A stretch of 64,000 bases of DNA from Pacificoceanicola sp049341065 (GTDB taxonomy: Bacteria; Pseudomonadota; Alphaproteobacteria; Rhodobacterales; Rhodobacteraceae). The stretch spans positions 470,242 to 534,241 of the forward strand of contig NZ_JBMPIX010000001.1 in the NCBI RefSeq assembly GCF_049341065.1. Reading direction: 5' to 3'. Below the pieces are notes generated by a model. It was not told the origin of the DNA. It worked only from the letters and a program-made list of their open reading frames with translations, and did no database searches. A program made the position numbers and the translations under genes. Shown here in pieces: positions 43,583 through 51,359 of this stretch (its first letter is position 1; every line of letters starts with the position of its first letter).

Positions 43583-44277
43583 CAGGTATCCTTTTTATTT
43601 GAAACGGGCGTAGGGGGTTTGCCGTCTTCAACCGTGGCCGAGATGAAGACTGTTGCCAGAACGGCAAAGATATAGGCCTGCACCAATCCGGTCAGCAGAT
43701 CGAGCGCCATCAGCGGGATCGGCACCAGCAACCCGGCAAGCGAGGCCACGATGCCGACAACAAAGACGCCGCTCATGACATTGCCGAACAGGCGGACGAA
43801 CATCGAGAAGACGCGCGTGACACTGGCCAGCATGTTCAGCGGGATCATCACGGGATTGGGCGCGGCAAAGGACTTGAGATAGCCGCCAACTCCGTCGCCG
43901 CGTATGCCGAACCAGACAACCGAGAGAAAGACCAACGCGGCCAGAGCGGCATCGGTTTCCAGCTGCGCGGTGGGCGGTTCTATCCCCGGCAAAAGCGACG
44001 ACCAGTTCGCCACCAGAATGAACAGGAAGAGCGTACCGATAAAACTCCGAAACGGCGCGGGGTTTGCCCCGGTGGTTTCGCGGATCTGGATGTCTATCGT
44101 ATCGACGACCAGCTCCAGCGCCGCCTGTCGTTTGTTCGGGGTCATGCTCAGCTGCCGGGTCAGCGCCGCGAGGCCAAGTACCAAAATGACCATGATTGCC
44201 CAAGTGGTCAGCACTGCCTGCGTAATGGGCACCGGTCCGATGTGGAACAACGCGACAGAGTCGAGCGGAGAGTTCAT
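43582..44277 (-). CDS. atpB: N-ATPase a subunit
   Basis: The 231-residue membrane protein has at least five hydrophobic helices. The essential arginine stands in FVRLFGNVMSGVFVVG, the segment facing the c ring. NANWSSLLPGIEPPT-like and ELVVDTIDIQIRETTG-like stretches also match the family. ATG 44277 makes an ATGA overlap with atpR; the frame upstream lies in atpR and is not real. It builds the ion channel with the c ring. Confidence 0.95.
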   Translation of the reverse strand: MNSPLDSVALFHIGPVPITQAVLTTWAIMVILVLGLAALTRQLSMTPNKRQAALELVVDTIDIQIRETTGANPAPFRSFIGTLFLFILVANWSSLLPGIEPPTAQLETDAALAALVFLSVVWFGIRGDGVGGYLKSFAAPNPVMIPLNMLASVTRVFSMFVRLFGNVMSGVFVVGIVASLAGLLVPIPLMALDLLTGLVQAYIFAVLATVFISATVEDGKPPTPVSNKKDT

Positions 44278-44561
44278 GCCTTGGTCCTTTTCATCCGCCG
44301 GATCATCAAAGCGCGGGCGATAAGCATCCCGGCCAGCGCGGCCAGAAGGGCCAGACCGCTGACACGCACCGCAAGATAAAGCACCGCAACCGCCAGCGCG
44401 AAGCGCCCGGCGGTCAGGGCCAGGCCGATCCACGCGGGGCCTTTGTTTACAATCAGATTGGCCGTTTCGTGCAGTGCGCGGAAATAGACATAACCCAACA
44501 ACAACCCGCTGAGGAAAAACAGCGGGATGGCGATGAATGGAGGCAGGGCAGTCATCATCAT
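44274..44561 (-). CDS. atpR: N-ATPase AtpR subunit
   Basis: The 95-residue protein starts at ATG 44561 (MMMTALPPFIAIPLFFLSGLLLGYVYFRALHETANLIV), overlapping atpQ by four bases. Three hydrophobic helices are seen and a basic end (RALMIRRMKRTKA). AtpR is a membrane protein found only in N-type ATPases and, with AtpQ, is thought to assist assembly or ion access to the c ring. A conserved arginine (YFRALHE) may be of use there. Confidence 0.9.
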   Translation of the reverse strand: MMMTALPPFIAIPLFFLSGLLLGYVYFRALHETANLIVNKGPAWIGLALTAGRFALAVAVLYLAVRVSGLALLAALAGMLIARALMIRRMKRTKA

Positions 44562-44851
44562 CGCGCGTTCATCCATTTCCATGCAGTCCATCCGCCAAGG
44601 CACACCCCCAGCAACATGCAAGGGGCGGTCCAGAAAATGCCGGTGCCAAGACGCGCATCCAGCCAGCGGCCAAAGAACATGCCCGCAAGGGTCGGGGTCA
44701 CAAAGATCCAGCCCAGAACGCCGATTTGGGCCAGACGGCGGCCAACGGACTTATTCCCCTCGCGCAGCCAGCGGTCGCGGCGGTCGCGGCGCAGGCGGGT
44801 TTCGCGAACCAGCGGATCTTCGTCCGGCTCTTCGGGGCGCTCATCACTCAT
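44558..44851 (-). CDS. atpQ: N-ATPase AtpQ subunit (AtpI-like)
   Basis: The 97-residue protein begins with a charged tail (MSDERPEEPDEDPLVRETRLRRDRRDRW), then has two hydrophobic helices (AQIGVLGWIFVTPTLAGMFFGRWLD and GIFWTAPCMLLGVCLGGWTAW). This is the pattern of AtpI/AtpQ, an N-ATPase-specific partner with possible chaperone function for c-ring assembly. It overlaps the epsilon gene by four bases at 44848-44851. The longer open frame upstream lies inside atpC. Confidence 0.9.
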   Translation of the reverse strand: MSDERPEEPDEDPLVRETRLRRDRRDRWLREGNKSVGRRLAQIGVLGWIFVTPTLAGMFFGRWLDARLGTGIFWTAPCMLLGVCLGGWTAWKWMNAR

Positions 44852-45258
44852 CTGAGGTACCCCGGTTTTTTGCCGGGATGCAGTCGGCTGATCATCTGCC
44901 GGATCGCGTGCAACTGAAGTCGGACGGTTTCCACATGTTCGATCCGTTCCTCCTCGGCGTCGGACTGGAACCGGGCGAGCACATCGGCATCCAACGTGGC
45001 AAGATCCTCGCCCGCCACCGCCTCGCGGGTGGCGATGTCGATGGCGGCGCCGTGGCTTATGGTCATAACGCCGCCGCGCACCGCGCAAAAGCCTTCGGTC
45101 TGGTCCCGGCGCCAACTGACGATCGAAATGGCGAGCGCCGTCAGAAAGGGCGCATGGCCGGGCAGAACGCCGAAACTGCCGCTGGCATCTTCGGCGCGCA
45201 GGCTGTCGATGTCTTCGTCCACGACGACCGAAAGCGGGGTGATGATCCGAAGCCTCAT
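44848..45258 (-). CDS. atpC: N-ATPase epsilon subunit
   Basis: The 136-residue protein has the epsilon fold start MRLRIITPLSVVVDEDIDSLRAEDASGSFGVLPGHAPFLTAL, with the family motif SFGVLPGHAPFLT. It closes the central stalk and in many ATPases limits ATP hydrolysis. It has ATGA overlaps with atpD and atpQ. A slightly unusual C-terminal helix (DAEEERIEHVETVRLQLHAIRQMISRL) is present. Confidence 0.93.
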   Translation of the reverse strand: MRLRIITPLSVVVDEDIDSLRAEDASGSFGVLPGHAPFLTALAISIVSWRRDQTEGFCAVRGGVMTISHGAAIDIATREAVAGEDLATLDADVLARFQSDAEEERIEHVETVRLQLHAIRQMISRLHPGKKPGYLR

Positions 45259-46718
45259 GCCGCCGCCCCGGTGTCTGAACCGCTTGCATCAGCCTCTTTC
45301 TTGCGCGCTTCGTCCAGCGTTCCGACCATGTAAAGCGAACTTTCCGCCCAAGCGTCGGTCTCACCATCCAGAATGGCCCGGCACCCGGCAAGGGTTTCCT
45401 CAAGCGGCACGCTGGCCCCCGGCGTGCCGGTAAAGGCCTCGGTCACCATGAAGGGCTGGGTCAGGAAGCGCTGCAACCGCCGGGCGCGCTTGACGATCAG
45501 ACGGTCCGCGGCGCCCAGTTCCTCGACCCCCAGAAGCGAGATGATGTCGGTCAATTCGCGAAAGCGCGCCAGCGCCTGACGCACGGCCTCGGCGGTCTGG
45601 TAATGCGCCTCTCCGACGACCAATGGATCAAGCAGCATCGAGGACGAGCCAAGCGGATCAATCGCCGGATAGAACCCTTCCGAGGCCTGCGCCCGGCTTA
45701 GCACGATCACGCAGTCCATATGGCTGGAGATTGTCGTGACCGCCGGATCGGTGAAATCGTCAGCAGGCACATAGACCGCCTGAATGGCCGTCACCGCCGA
45801 CCCCGCAACCGAGGCGATACGTTCCTGCAGGCCCGCGACTTCGCTGGCCAGTGTCGGCTGATACCCCACGCGCGAGGGCAGGCGGCCCAGCAGGCTGGAG
45901 ACCTCGGCGCCCGCCTGAACAAAGCGAAACACGTTGTCCATCAGCAGCAGGACATTGCGGTGCTTCTGATCGCGGAAATATTCGGAAATCGTCAGCGCGG
46001 TCAGCGGCGCCCGCCAGCGCGCGCCGGGCGGCTCGTTCATCTGACCATAGACCAGCACGGTGCGCTTCAGCACGTCCGAGCCTTTCATTTCGGTCAACAG
46101 CTCGTGCCCCTCTCGGGAACGCTCGCCAACGCCTGCGAACACCGAAATGCCTTCGTATTTGTCGACCATGGCGCGGATGAGCTCCATCACCAGAACCGTT
46201 TTGCCCACGCCGGCACCGCCGAACATCGCCGCCTTGCCGCCCTGCGCCATCGGGGTCAGCAGGTCGATCACCTTGATCCCGGTCTCGAACACATCGGTGG
46301 TGCGGGTTTGCGTGCTCAGGTCGGGAGGGCGTGCGTGAATTGGTCTGCGCGGCGTGTCTTCGGGCATCGCTGGCCCGTTGTCCTGCGGATCGCCGACAAC
46401 GTCCAACAGTCGCCCAAGCACCGCCTCGCCGACGGGCACGGCAACCGGCGCGCCAGTCGCGCGCACCGAAACCCCGCGCGCAAGCCCCGCAGTGGACTGA
46501 AACGCCACGGCGCGCACGGTTTCCAGATCCAAATGGCTGTGGACTTCAAGGATCAGCGGTGTCGGCCTGTCCCATTCCACAATCAGGGCGGAATTGATCG
46601 CGGGCAGGGATTCCTTGTCAAAGACGACATCCACAACCGCCCCTCTGACGGCATAGACCGTCCCCTTGGTCGCAGCACTGGCCTGCGCGTGTGTCCCTTC
46701 GGGTTTGGGCGACTGCAA
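45255..46718 (-). CDS. atpD: N-ATPase beta subunit
   Basis: The 487-residue catalytic subunit has Walker A GGAGVGKT at 167-174, the GERSREGHELL motif, LVYGQMNEPPGARWRAPLTALTISEYFRD, FRFVQAGAEVSSLLGRLPSRVGYQPTLASE and VPADDFTDPAVTTISSHMD. It begins at a TTG (46718) with GAGGA 12 bases upstream; no other in-frame start is plausible. As first gene of atpDCQRBEFAG it defines this as an N-type ATPase operon, which is usually additional to the housekeeping one. Confidence 0.97.
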   Translation of the reverse strand: MQSPKPEGTHAQASAATKGTVYAVRGAVVDVVFDKESLPAINSALIVEWDRPTPLILEVHSHLDLETVRAVAFQSTAGLARGVSVRATGAPVAVPVGEAVLGRLLDVVGDPQDNGPAMPEDTPRRPIHARPPDLSTQTRTTDVFETGIKVIDLLTPMAQGGKAAMFGGAGVGKTVLVMELIRAMVDKYEGISVFAGVGERSREGHELLTEMKGSDVLKRTVLVYGQMNEPPGARWRAPLTALTISEYFRDQKHRNVLLLMDNVFRFVQAGAEVSSLLGRLPSRVGYQPTLASEVAGLQERIASVAGSAVTAIQAVYVPADDFTDPAVTTISSHMDCVIVLSRAQASEGFYPAIDPLGSSSMLLDPLVVGEAHYQTAEAVRQALARFRELTDIISLLGVEELGAADRLIVKRARRLQRFLTQPFMVTEAFTGTPGASVPLEETLAGCRAILDGETDAWAESSLYMVGTLDEARKKEADASGSDTGAAA

Positions 46719-46800
46719 CTGAACACGTCCTCTGGTTCTGCCAGTGCGAATTGGCAGCTTAAGCCTGAGGTAAACCTAGAGGCGTCGACAAGTTGCGACA

Positions 46801-46814
46801 TTGATCTGTGTCAG
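46801..46814. promoter_or_regulatory. FNR-like box between the ATPase operon and the cupin gene
   Basis: TTGAT-CTGT-GTCAG stands in the 207-base divergent gap, about 90 bases before atpD and 118 before the cupin gene. It fits a Crp/Fnr-type site (TTGAT-N4-ATCAA) apart from two bases, and the CA before and CG after it are the same as in the cbpA-associated box. Oxygen-responsive control is inferred. Confidence 0.5.
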
Positions 46815-46925
46815 CGGCTGGCCGAGAATGCACAGGCATTAACCCCGATCAGTGCGCGCCGGGCAGATCTGAGGCATTCAGTACAGACCAGCCGCTTGAT
46901 GCGGTGTAATTGCCGGAGGACTGCC

Positions 46926-47345
46926 ATGATCGGATATGTCGCGAATATCGAAAAGTTGACGGAAGAAAACACCGACTTCCGCCGCGTTCTCTATTCCGGA
47001 TCAAAGCTGCAACTGGTGCTGATGTCGGTCGCGCCGGGCGAAGAGCTTGGCGGCGAAATTCACGCCGAGACCGACCAGTTCTTTCGGATCGAAGAGGGCA
47101 AGGGCCGGATCGTCATCGACGGCGTGCCGCACAAGGTCGAAGCAGGGGATTGCGCCGTCGTGCCTGCGGGGACGCATCACAACCTGATTTGCACCGGACA
47201 CGAGCCGCTCAAGATCTACACGATCTACGGCCCGCCGCATCATCTTGATCAACTGGTTCAAAAGACCAAGGCCGAGGCGGATGCCTCGGATGAGGCATTC
47301 GAAGGGCAGGCCACCGAACAGGCCGCGGAGGTCGTCCGGGTCTAG
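46926..47345 (+). CDS. Cupin-domain protein
   Basis: The 139-residue protein has a single cupin barrel: GGEIHAETDQFFRIEEGKGRIVIDGVPHKV and AGDCAVVPAGTHHNLICTGHEPLKIYTIYGPPHH, with the metal-type His and Glu residues visible. A charged C-terminal tail follows (DQLVQKTKAEADASDEAFEGQ). GGAGGACTGCC precedes the ATG. It is divergent from the N-ATPase operon and precedes the DUF883/holin-like pair by 36 bases. A metal-bound sugar- or stress-related function is possible but not known. Confidence 0.88.
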   Translation: MIGYVANIEKLTEENTDFRRVLYSGSKLQLVLMSVAPGEELGGEIHAETDQFFRIEEGKGRIVIDGVPHKVEAGDCAVVPAGTHHNLICTGHEPLKIYTIYGPPHHLDQLVQKTKAEADASDEAFEGQATEQAAEVVRV

Positions 47346-47381
47346 GCCAATCCCGGCGAGCCGGAACATATGGAGTTGATG

Positions 47382-47693
47382 ATGGTACAAGATAACAAGA
47401 CGTCCAAAGACGCCTCGGTTGCCAGTGATCTGGACGAGGTGACCCGCCAGTTGTCTGCCCTGCGCGAAGACATGGCGCAACTGGCCGAAACGGTCTCGGC
47501 GATTGCCGGTCGCCGCAGCAGCAATTTGGCGAACGACATTTCGGAAGGCTTTGAAGAAGCGCGGAAATACGCCGAGCGGACAGGCAAATCCGCCGAGGAT
47601 CAGCTGGGCCAGACGGTCGCCGCGCATCCGTTTTTGGCCATCGGACTGGCTGCGGGGGCTGGTCTGGTGATCGGGGCTCTGTCGCGGCGTTGA
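47382..47693 (+). CDS. DUF883 / YqjD-ElaB-like membrane protein
   Basis: The 103-residue protein has a charged helical N-terminus (DLDEVTRQLSALREDMAQLAETVSAIAG) and a C-terminal hydrophobic tail (AHPFLAIGLAAGAGLVIGALSRR), the pattern of YqjD/ElaB ribosome-associated inner-membrane proteins. ATG 47382 has GGAG 6 bases upstream; in-frame ATGs at 47370 and 47379 are also open. A holin-like partner starts on its stop codon. In E. coli this family is stress-induced and binds inactive ribosomes; here it is a guess by similarity. Confidence 0.85.
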   Translation: MVQDNKTSKDASVASDLDEVTRQLSALREDMAQLAETVSAIAGRRSSNLANDISEGFEEARKYAERTGKSAEDQLGQTVAAHPFLAIGLAAGAGLVIGALSRR

Positions 47694-48079
47694 ACCGGTT
47701 TCTTGACAACGCGGTTCACGGCGTTGCGCGCGATGCACAAGATGGCGCACGCAAACTGCTGGTGACCACGCTGCTGGCGCTATCTGGCTGGCTGATCGGC
47801 GCCGCTGGCTTTGGACTTCTGGCGGCTTGGGCGTTTTTGATGCTGAGCCAGTCCGTGGGTCCAAGTACCGCAGCGCTGTTGCTTGGCTTGGGGTTGATGG
47901 CGCTGGCGGCGGCGCTGTTGGCGTATGTCCACAAACGCATGTCGCATCCCGCCGAGCCAAAGGGCGGCAAAACCCCGGAACCTGCACCCGAAACCAATCC
48001 GCCCGATGCCGCGTCGCTGTTTGCCTTTACGGCGGCTTATGTCCTTGGCCGGGCTTTGAGTGGCGACAAACGTGACTGA
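47690..48079 (+). CDS. YqjE-like / phage-holin-family membrane protein
   Basis: The 129-residue protein starts at a TTG that overlaps the stop of the DUF883 gene (TTGA). It has two clear hydrophobic helices (KLLVTTLLALSGWLIGAAGFGLLAAWAFL and GPSTAALLLGLGLMALAAALLAYVHKRM) and a polar Pro-rich end. It is like YqjE, which stands after YqjD in enterobacteria. The name holin is historical; a cell-lysis role is not expected. It should act in the membrane with the DUF883 protein. Confidence 0.8.
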   Translation: MNRFLDNAVHGVARDAQDGARKLLVTTLLALSGWLIGAAGFGLLAAWAFLMLSQSVGPSTAALLLGLGLMALAAALLAYVHKRMSHPAEPKGGKTPEPAPETNPPDAASLFAFTAAYVLGRALSGDKRD

Positions 48080-48134
48080 CACCAGCGCGTAGGGAAACAG
48101 GCGGTCCTTGCCATTGAGCAATAAACCTTTCGCA

Positions 48135-48148
48135 TTGACGTGGATCAG
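48135..48148. promoter_or_regulatory. FNR-like box upstream of cbpA
   Basis: TTGAC-GTGG-ATCAG stands about 105 bases before the cbpA start in a 167-base gap and differs from a perfect FNR/FixK-type dyad in only two bases. It carries the same CA...CG flanks as the box at 46801. Confidence 0.5.
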
Positions 48149-48246
48149 CGACGGCGCGGCAACGGCCGTGGCAATTTCGGGGTGAAATCCCGATTTCGCA
48201 CTGTCCTGGTGCCTAGACGCGCCCTGGATGACCAGAAGGAGCCTGG

Positions 48247-49194
48247 ATGCCCAACGATCCATACGAAGCCCTCGGCCTGAGCAAGTCGGCAACGGCGGAG
48301 GAGATCAAGAAAGCCTATCGCAAGCTGGTGCGGACCAGCCACCCGGATCTGCACCCCGATGACCCCGAAGCCGAGGCGCGGTTCAAGGCGATCTCGACGG
48401 CTTATGAGATTCTGAAAGATCCCGAAACCCGCGCGCGCTATGACGCCGGAGAAATCGACGGCCTGGGCGCTGAGCGCCCGCAGCGGGAATATTACCGTGA
48501 CTTCGCCGATAGGTCGGACAATGCATATCAGTACAGGCGCGGCTTTGGTCCTGACGCCGATCCTGCGGATATCTTCGCCGAGATCCTGCGCGACCGGGCG
48601 CGCAGGTCCGGCCAGAGTGGGCCGAGTGGCGGCGGTTTTGCAGCCGCCGGTCCGGATGCGCGCTATTCGCTTGAGGTGCCGTTTCTGGATGCCGTGCGCG
48701 GCGCCGAGACCCGCATCACCTTGCCGGATGGGTCAAACCTCGCCGTGAAAATTCCCAAAGGCACCGAAGATGGCCAGACCCTGCGGTTGCGCGGCAAGGG
48801 CCATCCGGGGTTTGGCGGCGGGCCTGCGGGGGACGCCTTGATCACGGTATTCGTGCGTCCGCATCCGGTGTTCCGACGCGAAGGCAATGACATTCTGGTG
48901 ACCCTGCCGATCACCATCGACGAGGCCGTGCTTGGCGGCAAGGTGACGGCGCCGACCATTGACGGGCCGGTCGGGCTGACCATTCCCAAGGGCGCGAGTT
49001 CCGGCCGGGTCCTGCGTCTGCGTGGCCGCGGCGTGGCGCGGGCGGGCAGCAAGGCGGCTGGTGATCAGCGGGTCGAGCTCAAGATCGTGGCGCCGCCCGA
49101 TCAGGACAAGGCGCTTGGCGATTTTCTGACCGAATGGCGCAAGACCCATGCTTTCGATCCGCGGGCTGATTTGATGAAAGGGGCGGGCATATGA
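48247..49194 (+). CDS. cbpA: CbpA-like DnaJ-domain co-chaperone
   Basis: The 315-residue protein has an N-terminal J domain (YEALGLSKSATAEEIKKAYRKLVRTSHPDLHPDD, with the HPD motif that drives Hsp70). A short Gly-rich linker follows (SGQSGPSGGGF), then two DnaJ C-terminal beta domains (GDALITVFVRPHPVFRREGNDILVTLPITIDEAVLGGKVTAPT). There is no zinc finger, so it is CbpA rather than DnaJ. AGAAGGAGCCTGG precedes the ATG. It overlaps cbpM by four bases. Confidence 0.93.
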   Translation: MPNDPYEALGLSKSATAEEIKKAYRKLVRTSHPDLHPDDPEAEARFKAISTAYEILKDPETRARYDAGEIDGLGAERPQREYYRDFADRSDNAYQYRRGFGPDADPADIFAEILRDRARRSGQSGPSGGGFAAAGPDARYSLEVPFLDAVRGAETRITLPDGSNLAVKIPKGTEDGQTLRLRGKGHPGFGGGPAGDALITVFVRPHPVFRREGNDILVTLPITIDEAVLGGKVTAPTIDGPVGLTIPKGASSGRVLRLRGRGVARAGSKAAGDQRVELKIVAPPDQDKALGDFLTEWRKTHAFDPRADLMKGAGI

Positions 49195-49523
49195 AAGATC
49201 AATTTTCCGAGGACGATGTCGTCATGACCGTCACCCGGCTGACCCGCAGCCAACTGGTCCGCTTCATCGAATGGGATCTGGTCAAGCCGCAACGCCGTGA
49301 CGAAGGTTTTGTCTTTCGACGGGTCGATATCGCGCGGCTCGAACTGCTGTGCGATCTGTCTATGGATCTTGATCTGGACGAAACGGCGCTTGGCATCGTG
49401 ATCTCCCTGATCGATCAGTTGCATGCTGCGCGGCAGGATCTGGCGGCCATGGCGGGCGCCATCGACGCCCTGCCAGAAGATCTGCAGACCCGGATCGCTT
49501 CGGCCATGAAGCACGGCCGATAG
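49191..49523 (+). CDS. cbpM: CbpM-like modulator of CbpA
   Basis: The 110-residue protein begins MKDQFSEDDVVMTVTRLTRSQLVRFIEWDLVKPQR, a MerR-like winged helix variant of the CbpM family, and continues RRVDIARLELLCDLSMDLDLDETALGIVISLIDQLHAARQDL. CbpM binds the J domain of CbpA and stops its co-chaperone and DNA-binding activities. The four-base overlap with cbpA is normal for the pair. It ends 4 bases before the DUF302 gene, which runs the other way. Confidence 0.9.
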   Translation: MKDQFSEDDVVMTVTRLTRSQLVRFIEWDLVKPQRRDEGFVFRRVDIARLELLCDLSMDLDLDETALGIVISLIDQLHAARQDLAAMAGAIDALPEDLQTRIASAMKHGR

Positions 49524-49527
49524 CGCT

Positions 49528-49914
49528 TCAGATCGCGGCGACAGCCTTGGCCAGCAAGTCGCGCACCTCGCCTGCGACCGCCTGCAGCTTGGGGTTGTCG
49601 ATGGCTTGCATCGAGGCCACCGGGTCAACGGCGCTGACTTCGACCCCGCCGTCGACCGCCCGAAGGATCACATTGCAAGGCAGCATCGCCCCGACCCGAG
49701 GCTCGATCCCGATGGCCTGATAGGCCATTTGCGGATTGCAGGCCCCGAGAATGACATAGGGCGGCATCTCGGCGCCCAACTTTTTCTTCATAGTCGCGGC
49801 CACGTCGATTTCCGTCAGCACGCCAAACCCATTATCGGCAAGCGCGGCGCGTGTGCGCGCGTCAATGTCTTGAAAATCGGCATCTTTGAAGGTCTGGTTG
49901 ATTGTGTAGCTCAT
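49528..49914 (-). CDS. DUF302-family protein
   Basis: The 128-residue protein starts MSYTINQTFKDADFQDIDARTRAALADNGFGVLTEIDVAATMKKKLG, and has PYVILGACNPQMAYQAIGIEPRVGAMLPCNVILRAVDGGVEVSAVDP, the DUF302 core with its conserved Asn-Pro and Pro-Cys-Asn. No signal peptide is seen. Members occur next to stress or redox genes and their biochemical role is not settled. ATG 49914 was chosen because the family core begins directly after it. Confidence 0.9.
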   Translation of the reverse strand: MSYTINQTFKDADFQDIDARTRAALADNGFGVLTEIDVAATMKKKLGAEMPPYVILGACNPQMAYQAIGIEPRVGAMLPCNVILRAVDGGVEVSAVDPVASMQAIDNPKLQAVAGEVRDLLAKAVAAI

Positions 49915-49999
49915 GAATGTCCACTCCGGTTTGGTTGCGCGCGGCGGCCAACCTTGTTCAAAAATCCCTGCCATTTAAGCAGATCTCGGGCTGTGCGCC

Positions 50000-50013
50000 T
50001 TGATGAAGATCAG
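50000..50013. promoter_or_regulatory. FNR-like box upstream of the DUF302 gene
   Basis: TTGAT-GAAG-ATCAG stands about 92 bases before the DUF302 start. Only the last base differs from the FNR/FnrL consensus TTGAT-N4-ATCAA, so it is the best of the four sites in this region. Confidence 0.55.
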
Positions 50014-50347
50014 CCTGCTACGGCGTCGCCCAAAGAGCTCGGCAGCCGCTCGGTCGATCTGTACGGCGCGCAGCAAGGACATAATAACGATCACAAATCT
50101 CACAACCGCGGGCGGTGGCGCGCTGCGCGGCCAACAGGGGGCGTGGGGGGCTGAAATGAACCAACCGGCGCGTCGTGCAGTGTTTATTTTCATCCGCCAC
50201 TTGTAATTTCGGCGCAGGGGGCGCATCTTACTGAGGCAAAGCTTCTTCTTACGACCTTCTGTTTCCTAACGGCCTCAGGCGATCCCACGACGACACTGAG
50301 CCGGGCTATCGCATCATGTGGATAGCAAAAAATTAGGAGACACCACG
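50014..50347. other. Non-coding stretch with the cspA leader
   Basis: About 330 bases hold no convincing gene. Near its end GCTATC (50305-50310) and GATAGC (50321-50326) can form a stem of 6 pairs with a 10-base loop, which ends seven bases before the AGGAGA ribosome binding site of cspA. Long leaders with structure are common in cold-shock mRNAs; a regulatory role here is inferred only. Confidence 0.45.
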
Positions 50348-50554
50348 ATGGCCAATGGCACCGTGAAATGGTTCAACACCCAAAAAGGTTTCGGCTTTAT
50401 CGCCCCCGAGCAAGGATCGAAGGACATCTTCGTTCACATTTCTGCTCTTGAGCGCGCCGGGATCAACCAGCTGGACGATGGTCAGAACGTAACGTTCGAC
50501 ATCGAAAGCGGCCGCGACGGGCGCGAATCCGCGACCAACCTCGCACTGGCATAA
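50348..50554 (+). CDS. cspA: Cold-shock protein
   Basis: The 68-residue protein is MANGTVKWFNTQKGFGFIAPEQGS and onward, an OB-fold cold-shock domain with RNP1 (KGFGFI) and RNP2 (DIFVHIS). It binds single-stranded RNA or DNA as an RNA chaperone. AGGAGACACCACG precedes the ATG. A terminator follows directly. CspA is a family label; several paralogues are expected in such a genome, and the cold-responsive one cannot be named from sequence. Confidence 0.95.
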   Translation: MANGTVKWFNTQKGFGFIAPEQGSKDIFVHISALERAGINQLDDGQNVTFDIESGRDGRESATNLALA

Positions 50555-50575
50555 GCCAGCGTTCGACTGAACACT

Positions 50576-50612
50576 AAGGCGGGAAGGGCTTTCGGGTCTT
50601 TTCCGCCTTTTC
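50576..50612 (+). terminator. Rho-independent terminator after cspA
   Basis: AAGGCGGGAAG and its complementary TTTTCCGCCTT form a stem of about ten pairs with two G-U pairs, followed by TTTTCATTTT. It stands 22 bases after the cspA stop. Confidence 0.88.
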
Positions 50613-50653
50613 ATTTTCAGACCGTCTGAGGTTTCAGATGGTCACCCTCGTAT

Positions 50654-50926
50654 TTGACGGAACACACCCTGATAGAAATCAACTGGGGAAACCCCATTAC
50701 CTTTGTCTTGTCACCTGATGGTGGAACGCAAACATTTGCAACCATTGAAAAAGCCTTTTACTGGCTTCGCAAGAAGTGGCAGGTTGCCGATCAAGACCGC
50801 GACATCGCGCTGGCCCAGATCGATGCGACCATGCATTGCCTTGCGCCGGTCGGCACGGCCCGCCGGGCCTTTATCAAAGCGGCCAAAAGTGCCGGATTTG
50901 AACCGGCCTACACAGCGGTTTCCTGA
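50654..50926 (+). CDS. DUF982-family small protein
   Basis: The 90-residue protein from a TTG at 50654 reads ...NWGNPITFVLSPDGGTQTFATIEKAFYWLRKKWQVADQDRDIALAQIDATMHCLAPVGTARRAFIKAAKSAGF. The W/F-rich first half and the ARRAFIKAAKSAGF end match DUF982, which is widespread in Rhizobiales and Rhodobacterales. No ribosome binding site is obvious and the start is uncertain. No function is known. Confidence 0.75.
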   Translation: MTEHTLIEINWGNPITFVLSPDGGTQTFATIEKAFYWLRKKWQVADQDRDIALAQIDATMHCLAPVGTARRAFIKAAKSAGFEPAYTAVS

Positions 50927-51055
50927 GCGCAAGCGCGAGACTTCGGCGCTGATCACCAATCAGCCTGCGCCGTGCGAACTTTTGAACCACCGCGATACTC
51001 GAACACGGCGTCTTGGTGCGCGCCTTGGAAACCTTTCCGACAAGGAGATTTGAAA

Positions 51056-51298
51056 ATGACCAAACTGACCAAGACCACGCTGTTCAAAGACCCCAAACCC
51101 CGAGCGGAAACGGTGATGGACAAGACGACGCGCGTCGTTCGCGAGATCCTCCAGGAGGAAACGAAAGAACGCGACACAAGGACAATGCGCCTGCGCAAGG
51201 CGCGTCTTGAGCGCGAGGCCGGTACGCCAGCGGATGCGGCACCCGCCGAACCCAAGAAAGCGACGCGGAAGAAAAGCCCGACCCAGACCGCAGGTTAA
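51056..51298 (+). CDS. Hypothetical small basic protein
   Basis: The 80-residue protein from ATG 51056 has AAGGAG 7 bases upstream. It is highly charged and probably helical in the middle (VMDKTTRVVREILQEETKERDTRTMRLRKARLEREA) with an Ala/Pro/Lys-rich tail (PADAAPAEPKKATRKK). The tail resembles histone-like or nucleic-acid-binding ends. I do not recognise the family. It lies alone between the DUF982 gene and the SLC13 transporter. Confidence 0.75.
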   Translation: MTKLTKTTLFKDPKPRAETVMDKTTRVVREILQEETKERDTRTMRLRKARLEREAGTPADAAPAEPKKATRKKSPTQTAG

Positions 51299-51359
51299 GT
51301 CAGGCTTCAAACCGGGCAGTTGCCTTTCCGGCCTTGAGCAATGGCAAAGCCTGCCCGCG

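Noticed and set aside
47690..48079. Holin of a lysis cassette
   Set aside because: Paired with a DUF883/YqjD protein and no endolysin; fits the YqjE type of cellular membrane protein.
49975..50226. Possible 83-codon gene on the minus strand upstream of DUF302
   Set aside because: It covers the FNR-like box, has no known pattern and no good start signal.
50949..50963. Palindrome CTGAT-CACCA-ATCAG as a fifth FNR-like site
   Set aside because: The spacer is 5 instead of 4 bases, and part of it lies close to the end of the DUF982 gene, so it does not fit the pattern.
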